Origin: Phycisphaerales bacterium
GTDB taxonomy: Bacteria; Planctomycetota; Phycisphaerae; Phycisphaerales; SM1A02
DNA length: 64,000 nucleotides
Assembly: GCA_022446905.1 (NCBI GenBank)
Contig: JAKVBT010000010.1
Span: 62,001 to 126,000, forward strand
Direction of reading: 5' to 3'
The notes under the pieces are model-generated. The model saw nothing but the letters and a program-made list of their open reading frames with translations, was not told where the DNA came from and searched no databases. Made by a program: the position numbers and the translations under genes. The first letter of the stretch is position 1; each line of letters starts with the position of its first letter. Positions 33,473-43,700 of this stretch are shown here, piece after piece.

Positions 33473-34822
33473 TCAGTCATCTCCACCGCGACCTGCGCCA
33501 GGGCCAGGCTGACTCGGAGCGCCCAATCCACTTGGGCGACTCGGAGGTGTTTGCTTGTCCTTAATACGCTTGTCAGGCTTCTGGACAGTGCCAGAAGCGC
33601 GGATGCCGCCGCCGGGCCCTTCAGTTCTGTCACCGCGTGGTGGCCCGGTTGGCCGAGGCATGAATCGTGCAGCGCCGTCAATGGTTCCGAAGCACTCTTG
33701 GCCAAGCAGATCGCGGAGTATGTCTGCATACTTTCGGCCTAATTCGCCGCGCTGCTGGTACATCTCGCGGGTGGGGTCATCGAGGCGAACCAGCGCTTCG
33801 CCTTTGATGCGGCGGTTCTTATTCTCGATGCGATTTCTTTCACGCCTTGGTTCCCAGTCGCGAGTGGTCACAAGCAGTTCCTCATTCATAGCTGCCAGTG
33901 CTAGGAGGTAATCAGCTTGTATCTCGGCGGCAGAAGTGGCGATCTCGGGTGAATCCTGAACACAGGCTGTATTCAGAGCAGCATCGAACAGGCGTTCAAC
34001 AGGCGTTCGTCGGTAGATTCGTCCGTAGCCCCTCTTCAGTGCTTCCTTGCGGAATCGTCCCGCGTTGTCTCCCATGAGTGGCGACAACTGTTCGATTGAC
34101 TCATCAATGGAATCGCGAACCGCGATGCGACTTTTAAGTTGGCGGCGTTCATCCTCAATATTTGTCAGGCCACCGGACTGACTCTTGATCTTCTCGATCA
34201 AGTCAAAGCCGCCAGCATGTGCTTCAAAACGCTCGGTCAGACGCGTGTCAAGCACGACTTCCCACTCCTGCACAGCAGTCTCCAGTTGACTGCCTGGTTG
34301 CGGTTCGAGTGAAAGGTCTCTCAGCACATGGTGGATGTTCGTGCTCTCTCCGGAGAGAATGCCTTGCGGCAATAGTTTTTCGCGTTGCAGGCGTCGGTAG
34401 AAAGCAGTCCATGCACGCTGCTGATCTGGATCAAGAATGACCCGGATATTTTCAACCAACTCGCGACCCAGCACATCGCGGCGAATAGACCAATCCTGAA
34501 TGGGGGCCAACACCGCTTCAACGATGGTGTCCTGATCGCTATTGGCAGTGTCAATGGTCTCAGCTACCACCGTCACTGCATCTTCCATGTCTTCAAGCCC
34601 GGCATTGAAGTCCCGCTCGTAGTCTTCAAAGATGATCTCTGAGATGACCTGTTGTTCGTCGGTGAGGTCGAGCCCTTCAATGAACAAGAGCAGGTCTCTA
34701 CTGAAGTACTCCGGCTTCATAATTGAGGGGAGACTGGAAATGCCCTGGCCGAAGACGCTCGACGTCATCGCCAGGACTGCGGTGACGATCACGGCGGTCA
34801 AGATGGTTGCAAAGCGAGTCAT
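33473..34822 (-). CDS. Exported protein of unknown function, first gene of the type II secretion operon
   Basis: Not a family I can name. A clear signal peptide ends after residue 25 (SVFGQ). The mature protein is mostly helical and rich in Glu, Arg and Gln, and starts with GLDLTDEQQVISEIIFEDYERDF, a motif of the LTDEQ type that recurs in Spy/CpxP-like helical periplasmic proteins. A second such segment reads ILDPDQQRAWTAFYRRLQ (about 127-144). The last 50 residues are Pro/Gly/Arg-rich and end GAGRGGDD. It has AGGAG upstream of its ATG and a 166-base gap to the next gene, so the operon promoter should lie there. Spacing of three bases to gspE suggests a role in secretion, but this is inference. 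Confidence 0.75.
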   Translation of the reverse strand: MTRFATILTAVIVTAVLAMTSSVFGQGISSLPSIMKPEYFSRDLLLFIEGLDLTDEQQVISEIIFEDYERDFNAGLEDMEDAVTVVAETIDTANSDQDTIVEAVLAPIQDWSIRRDVLGRELVENIRVILDPDQQRAWTAFYRRLQREKLLPQGILSGESTNIHHVLRDLSLEPQPGSQLETAVQEWEVVLDTRLTERFEAHAGGFDLIEKIKSQSGGLTNIEDERRQLKSRIAVRDSIDESIEQLSPLMGDNAGRFRKEALKRGYGRIYRRTPVERLFDAALNTACVQDSPEIATSAAEIQADYLLALAAMNEELLVTTRDWEPRRERNRIENKNRRIKGEALVRLDDPTREMYQQRGELGRKYADILRDLLGQECFGTIDGAARFMPRPTGPPRGDRTEGPGGGIRASGTVQKPDKRIKDKQTPPSRPSGLGAPSQPGPGAGRGGDD

Positions 34823-34988
34823 GCGGAGGGCTCTCCTCTGGGGGGTCCAGATACCAACGCGTCGGAGTTACGAATAATGCGAACGAATCGGTCCTTATTC
34901 CAATGCCGATGAGGGCCGATTCTACTGCCAGATGGGCATTCAGTCGGTCCAATCATGCCCTTCAGCATCCTGAGACCGGTGAAATCAG

Positions 34989-35696
34989 TTAGCCAGCAGC
35001 AGACTGGGAGGTTGTTCGTTGCTCGATCCGCTTCTCCGAGACCGTCTGGACGAGCCGGTCGATGAAGATCCCAGGCGTGTGGATGCTGTCTGGGTCAAGC
35101 GTCCCGACAGGGACAATCTCCTCGACTTCGGCCACAGTCACCTCGCCGCACATGGCTACAGCGGGGTTGAAATTGCGGGCGGTCATTCGGTAGATCAAAT
35201 TGCCCGCTTCATCGGCCTTCCATGCCTTCACCAATGCTAGATCTGCTCGAATGCCGCGCTCGAGGATATGGGTCAGACCATCAAAGTCGCGGTGCTCCTT
35301 GCCCTCTGCGACCACCGTGCCCACACCAGTACGGGTGTAGAACCCAGGTATTCCAGCACCCCCAGCTCGCATGCGTTCAGCGAGTGTGCCCTGCGGCGTG
35401 AATTCGATCTCTAATTCTTCAGCGAGATACTGGCGAGCAAATTCGGCATTCTCTCCCACATAGGAGCTGACCATCTTCTTGATCTGGTGCGATTGCAGCA
35501 GGAGGCCCAAGCCCCAATCATCCACGCCGGCATTATTTGAAACAGCGGTCAGATTGGTTACCTCGGAGTCTCTTAAGGCGATGATCAGTTGTTCTGGAAT
35601 GCCGCACAGGCCAAACCCGCCAACAGCGACAGTCATTCCATCTGAGACCAGTCCTGCTAGAGCTTCTGCTGGTGTGCCAGCAATCTTATTTGCCAT
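34989..35696 (-). CDS. 3-oxoacid CoA-transferase subunit A (orphan)
   Basis: Subunit A of a family I CoA-transferase, which moves CoA between succinyl-CoA (or similar) and a 3-oxoacid such as acetoacetate. ATG 35696 begins [38 protein letters not shown], matching ScoA, including the glycine-rich [10 protein letters not shown]. Further blocks are [15 protein letters not shown] (about 60-74) and [25 protein letters not shown] (102-126). The catalytic glutamate sits in subunit B, which is not next to it: downstream comes a 166-base gap and the secretion operon, and upstream is a divergent gene. It needs a partner from elsewhere. Confidence 0.88.
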   Translation of the reverse strand: MANKIAGTPAEALAGLVSDGMTVAVGGFGLCGIPEQLIIALRDSEVTNLTAVSNNAGVDDWGLGLLLQSHQIKKMVSSYVGENAEFARQYLAEELEIEFTPQGTLAERMRAGGAGIPGFYTRTGVGTVVAEGKEHRDFDGLTHILERGIRADLALVKAWKADEAGNLIYRMTARNFNPAVAMCGEVTVAEVEEIVPVGTLDPDSIHTPGIFIDRLVQTVSEKRIEQRTTSQSAAG

Positions 35697-35766
35697 GCTA
35701 CTATTGCGACCTATTCTCAATTTTTGGTGAGATGTATTGGCCTCATGGCCGAAGAAAGAGACCCCC

Positions 35767-36474
35767 ATGTCAGCAGCCTCGACTACGCACGATAGCGTGA
35801 TGTCACGACTCCGGACCGAAACGCGCCCAGCCCATGACCGAATTGAGTCCGTGCCATTCAGCATGATGATGCAGGAGGGCAAGCTTCCTCAATCGCGATT
35901 CGCGGCCCAGATGGCCTGCTGGTTGACGGTCCACAGTCAATTGGAGGATGCCATTGCGGCCTCTGAAACGCCTGCGTGCAATGTGGTTTGGCAGAGTGCT
36001 ATGGCGCGGACCAGCCACCTTCGACATGATCTCGCATGTCACGGCGATGTAGACATGACTGCCTCAGCGGCAACCGCAACGATGGGTGTTGTGACTTGGA
36101 TAGCGACACTTGCAGATCAGGATCCGGAGGCACTGCTTGGGCCGCTCTATGTCCTTGAGGGTTCAAAACTGGGAGGCACCATTCTCCGCAAGTGTCTCGA
36201 TGAAGCCTATCAATGTGGACCTGAGGCGCTGAGTTACTTCTGGGCATCTGGAACCTCACCCATGCCTGACTTCAAGGCCTTCAAGGAACGCATGGAGTCC
36301 GCGCTGCCGACCAAGGAGCAACAGGATCGTGTGGTGGCAGCTGCATCAGAGATGTTCGATCGGCTGACCGATGTGCTTTCCGGACTTATTGAGGGGTTGG
36401 ATACGGAGACAGGAAGATTCCTCGACGAGCCGGCGGCATCATCCAAGGGTGGATGCCCCCTTGGGTTTGGATGA
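35767..36474 (+). CDS. Biliverdin-producing heme oxygenase
   Basis: Cleaves heme to biliverdin, iron and CO. ATG 35767 is taken; an in-frame TTG at 35737 is the only upstream alternative. The proximal ligand is probably His23 in [13 protein letters not shown], and the distal helix reads [14 protein letters not shown] (about 140-153), both diagnostic of the family. The last residues are KGGCPLGFG: a Cys-Pro pair (Cys230) of the heme regulatory motif type, following a Ser/Ala linker. The 70-base gap to the divergent CoA-transferase gene contains a short dyad (tctca at 35715-35719 and tgaga at 35728-35732) that could be an operator, though I cannot assign it. Overlaps the MFS gene by four bases. 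Confidence 0.88.
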   Translation: MSAASTTHDSVMSRLRTETRPAHDRIESVPFSMMMQEGKLPQSRFAAQMACWLTVHSQLEDAIAASETPACNVVWQSAMARTSHLRHDLACHGDVDMTASAATATMGVVTWIATLADQDPEALLGPLYVLEGSKLGGTILRKCLDEAYQCGPEALSYFWASGTSPMPDFKAFKERMESALPTKEQQDRVVAAASEMFDRLTDVLSGLIEGLDTETGRFLDEPAASSKGGCPLGFG

Positions 36475-37646
36475 GCCTTCCGCGACAGAACACCTTGGTT
36501 CTGGCATTGCTGATCGGCTTGGCAACCTTGCCAGATGCGTTGGTGCCCATTGCACTCAAGTCGGCGGTGGTCGATCGATGGGGAGTCAGTCTCTCTACCG
36601 CTGTCCTGTTTGCGGGCGTAGCCCTGCTCGGTGCTGTGCTGGTGCTGCCGCTCATTCAGTTCTTGGATCGGTCACGATCGCCTGGGTGGACCATTGCGTG
36701 GGCTTCGATCGTCAATGCGATCGTCTTGGCAATCATGGCAGCGCCAGTCAGTCTGGGCACTGCGATGGTGCTGAGGCTGATTGCTGGCGGCATGGACATG
36801 ATCACCTTGGCAGTGCTTCTTGGGTTGTTAGAGCGTGGTGACCCAACGCGCAGTGGGCATCGCTTTGGCCCAGCATCACTGGCCCTCATGCTTGGTCTTT
36901 CCTTGGGCTTTGCGCTTGGCGGCGCGGTCGCCAAAGCAATGGGCGGCCAGATCTTTCTGCTCAGTGCGGCCTTCTCAGTGCTCCTTGCGGTAGCCGCGGG
37001 TGGTTCTAGGGGATTGCTTAGTACAGTCACTGCGTTACCCATGATGGCCCGCAATCGGGTGCGGTACTGGCCCGCCCTGGCCTTTCATTTTGCAGATCGT
37101 GGTGTTTCAGCAATCTTGGCGGTGCCGCTGACGCTCTTTCTGATTGAAGAAGCTGGCGTTGGTGAGCGCATTGTGGGGTTGGCAATGTCCATGGTCTTGT
37201 TGTGCATTGCGCTTGGCGCGTGGCCGGCAGGCGTGTTGGCCGATCGCCTGGGCCCATTGCCAGTGCGCATTCTTGGTGTTACTGGTTATGCCATGGGTTT
37301 TGCAGCTTTGGCCGGCGCGCCAGCTTTCCCAGAGTGGGGCATTCTGGCCATTCTCGTCTTTCTTGGTGTCTTTGGTGCTGGTTTGGCGCCCTCGATGTAT
37401 GTCTTGGCAGCGCGCCGTAATGGTGGAGCGATTGATATGGGTGGGGTCAATGCGGCTGGTGCAGCGGGATATCTCGTGGGTACGCTGGTGAGCGGTGCAG
37501 TGATGTACTGGCGTGAGACAACAACTGATGCCAGTGGTATTCAATTGTTGTTGCTCGGTGGAGCCACTGTGTATTTGCTGATCAACATGCCTGCGATTGC
37601 TGCATTGGCGGGCTGGCGGGTGCGTAGTGGCCTCAGCGGTATTTAA
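36471..37646 (+). CDS. MFS transporter, translationally coupled to heme oxygenase
   Basis: A 12-helix major facilitator protein of 391 residues. ATG 36471 overlaps the heme-oxygenase stop (ATGA). Helices are at about 12-35, 42-65, 72-95, 98-118, 135-155, 158-175, 210-230, 240-262, 272-292, 297-320, 325-350 and 365-385; the 2-3 loop carries FLDRSRSPG and the 8-9 loop GVLADRLGPLP, the usual DRxG-type motif. I do not recognise a substrate class. Coupling to heme oxygenase suggests handling of heme, iron chelates or biliverdin, which is inference. The last 14 bases overlap the end of the convergent permease gene. Confidence 0.85.
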   Translation: MSLPRQNTLVLALLIGLATLPDALVPIALKSAVVDRWGVSLSTAVLFAGVALLGAVLVLPLIQFLDRSRSPGWTIAWASIVNAIVLAIMAAPVSLGTAMVLRLIAGGMDMITLAVLLGLLERGDPTRSGHRFGPASLALMLGLSLGFALGGAVAKAMGGQIFLLSAAFSVLLAVAAGGSRGLLSTVTALPMMARNRVRYWPALAFHFADRGVSAILAVPLTLFLIEEAGVGERIVGLAMSMVLLCIALGAWPAGVLADRLGPLPVRILGVTGYAMGFAALAGAPAFPEWGILAILVFLGVFGAGLAPSMYVLAARRNGGAIDMGGVNAAGAAGYLVGTLVSGAVMYWRETTTDASGIQLLLLGGATVYLLINMPAIAALAGWRVRSGLSGI

Positions 37647-38991
37647 TCCATTTGAGTAACTCCCAGGGTGTGGGAGGCTTGCCCTGCATCAGTACTCCAA
37701 TACGGAAGATGCGCCCGGCGGCCCAGATCATGCCTGCTGCGCAGATGCCCGACCATGCCAACATTGCCAGTGCCTCGAGGATCGGCATCGGCTCAGGCGA
37801 CGCTGCGATACGGAGGACCATGATGAACGGTGAGATCGGAGGGATCAAGCTTGTCACCACGGCAACGTTGCCATTGGGCGCTTCTGTGACCACCGTCATT
37901 AGCAGCATTGGCAGGATCAGGATCATCATCGCCGGTCCCATGAGTGATTGTGCCTCTGTGATGTCGCTGACCGCAGCCCCAATGCCCGCCATGATGGCTG
38001 CAATCATCAAATAGGCGACGATGAAGAATCCACCAGCAACGAGCAAATCTCGGATGCTCACGAGGTCGATGGCGGCGAAAAGCGAAAGCAGAAGGACTGC
38101 CACGATGAGATACATGCTGAGCATGACACCTGAGACTGCTGCAAACCCAACGATTTTGCCAGTTAACAGTTGGGTGGGGCTGGCAGCGCTGAGCAGTACT
38201 TCCATGACTTTGGTTGATTTCTCCTCGATGGTGCTCATCAGCAGGTAATTGCCCCCTGTGAATGTCACCATCCACATGAGGATCATGAATCCGATGGGTA
38301 CGACATAGCGAGTCAGATCAGACTCTGATCGCTCATCGCCCTTAGTGCCGATGCGCATGGTGGATACGCTCGGGCGATCAATAGCTGCACGGACTGCACT
38401 TGGTGACATGCCCATGTGAACCAGACGTGTGTCGACGACACCTTGTCGCAATGCCGACTTGAGCAAATCCATGTGGCTTGGCGGCGCTTTGGGGGCGAAC
38501 CAAAGACTTGCACGCCCGCCACCTGGGGCATCGGGCTTCAGTGTGCCTGGCTCAATGGCCATGGCCGCAACCCAGGTGCCTTCTCTGATGCCAGTCTTAA
38601 TCTTCTCAAGTTGATCCTTCGGGACTGGCTTGACGGTCAGGCCAGAGGTATCTGGACGCTCAGTTTGCATTTTCTGAGCCGAGGCGTTTTGGACGACATC
38701 ATTGAGTACATCATCCGTGAGCCCCTGAGTTTGAACCGCCTTGGCCAACGCATTTGAGTCTGGAACTGGTGGTGGGGCCAACGCGGCTTCAATGGACTCA
38801 ACGAGTTCTGCGTTTCCGCCGATGACAGCGATAGGTCCTTTCAGTGGAGGAATGGTCGGCTTGAGAAAGACCTCAGCCGCCATCGCAACCAAAATCAGCG
38901 CAATTGGGACGACCACCGAACCGATGAAAAATGCTTTGGTGAGTACCGTGTGACGGAATTCACGGGCAGCAATGGTGAGCACCTTGCTCAT
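37633..38991 (-). CDS. ABC-2 type transporter permease (NatB-like)
   Basis: Membrane component of an ABC exporter. The first helix follows ...AAREFRHTVLTKAFFIGSVVVPIALILVAMAAEVF (about 8-40), a large extracytoplasmic domain of about 200 residues comes next, then five helices from about 235 onward (IGFMILMWMVTFTGGNYLLMSTIEEKSTKVMEVLLSAASPTQLLTGKIVGF being the family signature of the NatB/YhaP group). 452 residues. ATG overlaps the stop of the ATPase gene by four bases. Such pairs export sodium, drugs or peptides; the substrate here is unknown. Confidence 0.9.
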   Translation of the reverse strand: MSKVLTIAAREFRHTVLTKAFFIGSVVVPIALILVAMAAEVFLKPTIPPLKGPIAVIGGNAELVESIEAALAPPPVPDSNALAKAVQTQGLTDDVLNDVVQNASAQKMQTERPDTSGLTVKPVPKDQLEKIKTGIREGTWVAAMAIEPGTLKPDAPGGGRASLWFAPKAPPSHMDLLKSALRQGVVDTRLVHMGMSPSAVRAAIDRPSVSTMRIGTKGDERSESDLTRYVVPIGFMILMWMVTFTGGNYLLMSTIEEKSTKVMEVLLSAASPTQLLTGKIVGFAAVSGVMLSMYLIVAVLLLSLFAAIDLVSIRDLLVAGGFFIVAYLMIAAIMAGIGAAVSDITEAQSLMGPAMMILILPMLLMTVVTEAPNGNVAVVTSLIPPISPFIMVLRIAASPEPMPILEALAMLAWSGICAAGMIWAAGRIFRIGVLMQGKPPTPWELLKWIKYR

Positions 38992-39902
38992 GACATGGCC
39001 TCACTGCCCACAAGTTGTCCAAAGATGTCCTCGAGCAAGGGTTGGCGGATTGAGACGCTCTTGACCTCGGGCCACTCAATGGCCTGTCGCATGATGTGGC
39101 GCAGATCGACATGCTCATCGACATGCAGTTCGACACGGCGCGGGTCATCGGTATCAAGCGCAACTCGGGTGCCTTCGATGTGGTCCAAGTCACCAGTGCA
39201 GTCCCGTTCGACGACCACAATATGTTGTCGGTACCGCGATCGGATCGTTTCAATGTCATCGTCAAGCAGTTTGATGCCTTGGTTGATCAGGAAGATCCGA
39301 TCACACAGTTGTTCCGCCTGATGGAGCACATGCGTCGAAAACACGATGGTGCGTCCCTCTTTGTGCAGGCGCTCAATAACATTGGATATCAGAGCTGCAT
39401 TGATGGGATCGAGGCCGGAAAATGGCTCGTCCAGCACGATGAGCTTTGGATCATGAAGAATTGTGGCGACAAACTGAATTTTCTGCTGCTGGCCCTTTGA
39501 CAACTCTTCACATCGTCGGCCCAAGGCTTCAGGGAGTTCTAACAACTCAAGCCATGAGGATGCTGCATGGTCGGCATCGCTTGGGTCCATGCCTTTGAGC
39601 CGTCCGACATAGCGAAGAAAGGCACGCACGCGCATGCGCCGATAGAGGCCGCGTTCCTCAGGGAGGTAGCCGATTTGGTCTTTGGCATCTAGGGCGGTTC
39701 GTCCAAGCACAGAGACCTTGCCATGATCTGGATAAATAATCGACATGATCATGCGAATGGTGGTGCTCTTGCCTGCGCCATTCGGACCGAGAAAACCAAT
39801 CAGGCTTCCCTGAGGGACCTCAAGGTCAAGGTTGTCGACAGCCGTAACATCCCCAAAGCATTTGGTGACGCCTTGAATAGAGATAGCAGGGGCATCAGGC
39901 AT
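38988..39902 (-). CDS. ABC transporter ATP-binding protein (NatA-like)
   Basis: ATPase partner of the downstream permease. ATG 39902 is preferred since the conserved domain begins at once (ISIQGVTKCFGDVTAVDNLDLEVP); the extension further upstream lies in another gene. Walker A GPNGAGKST (39-47), Q-loop region QIGYLPEERGLY (76-87), signature LSKGQ (134-138), Walker B LIVLDEP (154-160) and the switch His in STHV near 191 are all intact. The 304-residue length includes the C-terminal regulatory half found in NatA-type proteins. Overlaps the upstream gene by eight bases. Confidence 0.93.
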   Translation of the reverse strand: MPDAPAISIQGVTKCFGDVTAVDNLDLEVPQGSLIGFLGPNGAGKSTTIRMIMSIIYPDHGKVSVLGRTALDAKDQIGYLPEERGLYRRMRVRAFLRYVGRLKGMDPSDADHAASSWLELLELPEALGRRCEELSKGQQQKIQFVATILHDPKLIVLDEPFSGLDPINAALISNVIERLHKEGRTIVFSTHVLHQAEQLCDRIFLINQGIKLLDDDIETIRSRYRQHIVVVERDCTGDLDHIEGTRVALDTDDPRRVELHVDEHVDLRHIMRQAIEWPEVKSVSIRQPLLEDIFGQLVGSEAMS

Positions 39903-40668
39903 CAGGTTTTGCTGGCTTCTTCGTGGTCTCAGGTCCCGAAGTGGATGTCTTCGCGGAAGGGGCAAACACATCTGGGCGAAGTGGCTCAAGGCTAATGTGA
40001 TCAAAGCTCATCTGCAGACGCACACCAGCGTGGTTGATCGACACGACTCGAAAGAGCTTCAGTGGTCCAATAGGCTTCCACTGCTTAAAGCGAATGGTGA
40101 TATCAGCGGCATCCACATCACCCATGCGAACGCCATGAAGCAGATGCGTGGTTCGGTCGAAGAAGAGATGGTGGATGCGATCCTCGACATCAACCATTTT
40201 GACTTCCCAGACGTGGTGTCCATCAAACTCGGCGGGGCCAATGTTCTTAAAGGTGCTGGCACGTTGAGGCAGCGTGAGAGCCAATTCGAACCAATTCGCC
40301 TGTCTCCGTCTTGAGCCAACTTGCTCAAGGCTGAGTGTGCTGGTGGTTGTATGGCCTTCGATTTCCAAGACCTCCCACCCAGTTGTGCCGTCGCTGCCAA
40401 ACTGACTCGTGCCTAGATTTGGGAAAGTCATTTCGAATCGACAGCGGTCACCGTCTGCCACCCACCATGCAAATGAGCCAGCCTCAGACTCTCCGGGCAT
40501 GATGATTTGCCCTCGCGCGTGCATGGCCTCAATGTCACGGATTGCAGTTTCACCACCAACGGCACGGATAAAGCGATTGAGAATCACCGGCCCAGTGGGC
40601 ATATCCGGTTGGGTCTCAGGTGAAGCCGATTGGGCAATCAGGATCAAGATGGAAAGGAGGAGGCTCAC
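39895..40668 (-). CDS. Exported protein, LolA/outer-membrane-lipoprotein-sorting-like
   Basis: Begins at a GTG (40668) and has a short hydrophobic signal (SLLLSILILIAQSASP). The mature part reads as a single beta-barrel-like domain: ILNRFIRAVGGETAIRDIEAMHARGQIIM, WWVADGDRCRFEMTFPNLG and FDGHHVWEVKMVD fit the pattern seen in LolA-like and related 'outer membrane lipoprotein-sorting' proteins, with long beta strands and few helices. A family name is uncertain. It is the first of three co-oriented, overlapping genes with the ABC ATPase and permease, so it may deliver or receive their substrate. Divergent from metH. Confidence 0.65.
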   Translation of the reverse strand: MSLLLSILILIAQSASPETQPDMPTGPVILNRFIRAVGGETAIRDIEAMHARGQIIMPGESEAGSFAWWVADGDRCRFEMTFPNLGTSQFGSDGTTGWEVLEIEGHTTTSTLSLEQVGSRRRQANWFELALTLPQRASTFKNIGPAEFDGHHVWEVKMVDVEDRIHHLFFDRTTHLLHGVRMGDVDAADITIRFKQWKPIGPLKLFRVVSINHAGVRLQMSFDHISLEPLRPDVFAPSAKTSTSGPETTKKPAKPDA

Positions 40669-40782
40669 GGTCGTCGGGGCATCATACGCATGGGCCAGCG
40701 TCGTAATGTCAAGAGCAGGGCTTTATCCAATCATCCGGATGAGCGGTTGAAGCATTGCCCTCGTGGCGCTATGGTGCGTGCC

Positions 40783-43700
40783 ATGACAGCTCGCATTCTC
40801 TCTGCAGTCGCCAACCGCCCCCTTGTGCTTGATGGTGCGATGGGCTCGACGCTCCAGTCCATTGAATTGGATATTGCCACCGACTACCTCGGACATGAAA
40901 ATTGCGTGGATCTGCTTGTCCGATCCCGCCCGGAGCTCATTCAGTCCATTCATGAGTCATTCCTCGCAGTTGGCGCAGATGCGGTGGAGACCAACACATT
41001 TGGTGCGAACCCCTTGGTCCTTGCTGAGTTCGACGCCGAGGTGGTGGATTGGGCTGAAGATCTCAATTGTGAAGCAGCCCAAGTCGCGCGAGCGGCGTGT
41101 GATGCTCATGCAGGAGCCGACTCGCCTCGCTTTGTCATTGGATCCATGGGGCCAGGAACCCGACTGATTTCATTGGGACAGGTCAGTTGGGAGGAGATGC
41201 GTGAGTCGTACGCCATTCAGGCGAAAGGGCTTCTCCGTGGTGGTGTCGATGCTTTTTTGATTGAAACCGCTCAAGACCTGCTCCAAGTGAAATGCGCTAT
41301 CAATGGTTGCCTTCAATCATTAGATGCTGCAGGGAGAAGTCCCTCAGATGTTCCGATTCTTGTGAGCCTCACAATCGAACAGACTGGGACCATGCTGCTT
41401 GGAACCAACATTGCAGCGGCGGTGGCAGCGCTACGTAGATTTCCTATTGCTTCGCTTGGCCTGAACTGCGCAACTGGTCCCCGGGAGATGCTCCCACATA
41501 TGGAATACCTGTCTCAGCACTGGGATCGATTGATCTCATGCATCCCGAATGCAGGCTTGCCGGTGCTTGTAGAAGGGCAGACCCAGTTTCCACTTGGTCC
41601 AGAGGCTATGGCTGAGACTGTGACCGATGTGGTGGGTGATCTTGGTGTCGACATTGTGGGGGGGTGCTGCGGTACTGGGGTTGGCCACATTGAGGCCATC
41701 GTCAAGGGGATATGTGCTGTATCCCGTGCAGATCGCAGCGTGTCACTCCCCGCGCCCAGTTGCGCCAGTCTTTATACGCCGATGGACTATCGACAGGAGC
41801 AATCCTTTTTCATCGTTGGAGAGCGTATGAATGCGTCCGGATCGCGACGCTTCAAGAAGCTTTTAGAGACAGATCAGCACGACGAGATGATCTCTTTAGC
41901 TCGCCAGCAGGTGCGAGAAGGTGCCAACTGTCTCGACATCAATGTCGACTATGCGGGTCGTGACAACGCCGATGACATGTCGCGGCTAGTCAGTGCCTGC
42001 GCTCGTCAGGTCGATGCGCCTCTGATGATTGATTCGACGCAGATTGAGACGATTGAGGCTGGTTTGCGCGTTGCTGGCGGCAAGTGCATCATCAATTCTG
42101 CAAATTTTGAGGATGGTGAAGAGAAGTTTGATCGATTGTGCGTTGCAGCGAGGACCTTTGGGGCAGCACTGGTTATTGGCACCATTGATGAAGATGCGGA
42201 GGAGGCGATGGCTCGGACCGCAGATCGCAAGTTCGCCATTACTCATCGCGCGATTGAACGGGCAACACGTGTGCATGATTTGCCCATTGAGGATATTTTC
42301 ATCGACCCATTGGTACTTCCAGTGTCGACTGGAATGGATACCGATCGTCGCAGTTGCTTAGAGTTGGTTGAGGGCGTGCGCCGTATCAGCGACGCTTGGC
42401 CGGATGTGCAGATTACATGCGGACTCTCGAATGCTTCATTTGGTCTCAAGCCCACTGCGCGAGTGGTGTTGAATTCGGTCCTGATGTGGGAACTTCTTGA
42501 TGCAGGATTGACAAGTGCAATTCTGCATGCGTCGAAGATTCAGCCCATGAACCGCATTGAGGCAACTCGAAAGCAGGCAGCGCTGGACGTGATCTACGAC
42601 CGCAGGGCGTTGACGCGGGGCGGGACGGGTCTTCCTGCTGGGATTACGGATGAGACATTTGATCCACTGCAAGCTTTCATTGCGCTCTTTGAGGGTGATG
42701 AACGTCAAGAGAAGAATCAAGAGGCAGTGAATCGTTCCATCGAAGAAACTCTGCGTGCGCACATTGTGGAAGGCGAGAAGCGTGACCTCGAAACGCATCT
42801 TGACACTGCGATGGGGCAGTACAAGCCCATTGAGATCATCAATGACCATCTGCTTGAGGGCATGAAGACAGTCGGTGAACTGTTTGGGTCGGGCCAGATG
42901 CAATTGCCCTTTGTTTTGCAGTCTGCGGAAGTCATGAAAAAGGCAGTGACCCACCTAGAACCTCACATGGAAAAGTTGGATGGTTCGTCGAAGGGAAGAC
43001 TGGTGCTTGCGACAGTTCGTGGCGATGTGCATGACATTGGTAAAAATCTCGTTGACATTATTTTGACCAACAACGGATGGACTGTAGAGAACATCGGGAT
43101 CAAACAATCCATTGAGAACATTGCGCAAGCATGGCGACGGACCGGCGCAGATGCGATTGGCATGTCCGGACTACTCGTCAAAAGTGTGATGGTCATGGAA
43201 GAGAATCTCAAGGCGCTCAATGACATGGGCATTGATACCCCTGTGCTACTTGGTGGTGCTGCCTTGTCACGGCACTACTGCGAATCTCATCTTCGAGAGG
43301 TCTATGGTGGCCGGGTCTATTACGGGAAAGATGCCTTTGAAGGTCTCCGGCTCTGCGATGCATTGGTCGAAGGCCAACGGGATTCACTTGATGCAGAAAT
43401 TGAACGGCGGCTCGCCTCTCGTGCAGCGATGGCAGAGCGTGTCGAGTCAATGGAATCCTCAGAACGATCTGAGGGTGATGTGGCAACATTGGATGGTGTG
43501 CGAAGTGACGTTGAGTTTTTGAAGCAGTTGCCAACAGCGCCATTCTTCGGAAGCCGTTTGATTGATGAAATACCGCTTGATCAGATCTACCCATTCGTCA
43601 ATAAGACTGCTTTGTTCAGGGGGCAGTGGGGCTTCCGTCGTGGACAGCGCAGTAAGGGTGAGTTTCAGCGTCAGTTGCAAGAAGAAGCGTCACCAGTATT

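Noticed and set aside
34823-34988. Promoter of the type II operon (TTGGAA and CATTAT-like boxes)
   Set aside because: A promoter must be here, but the boxes match weakly and cannot be told from chance.
40669-40782. Cobalamin or SAM riboswitch upstream of metH
   Set aside because: The gap is about 110 bases and shows neither a B12-box nor SAM riboswitch core sequence.
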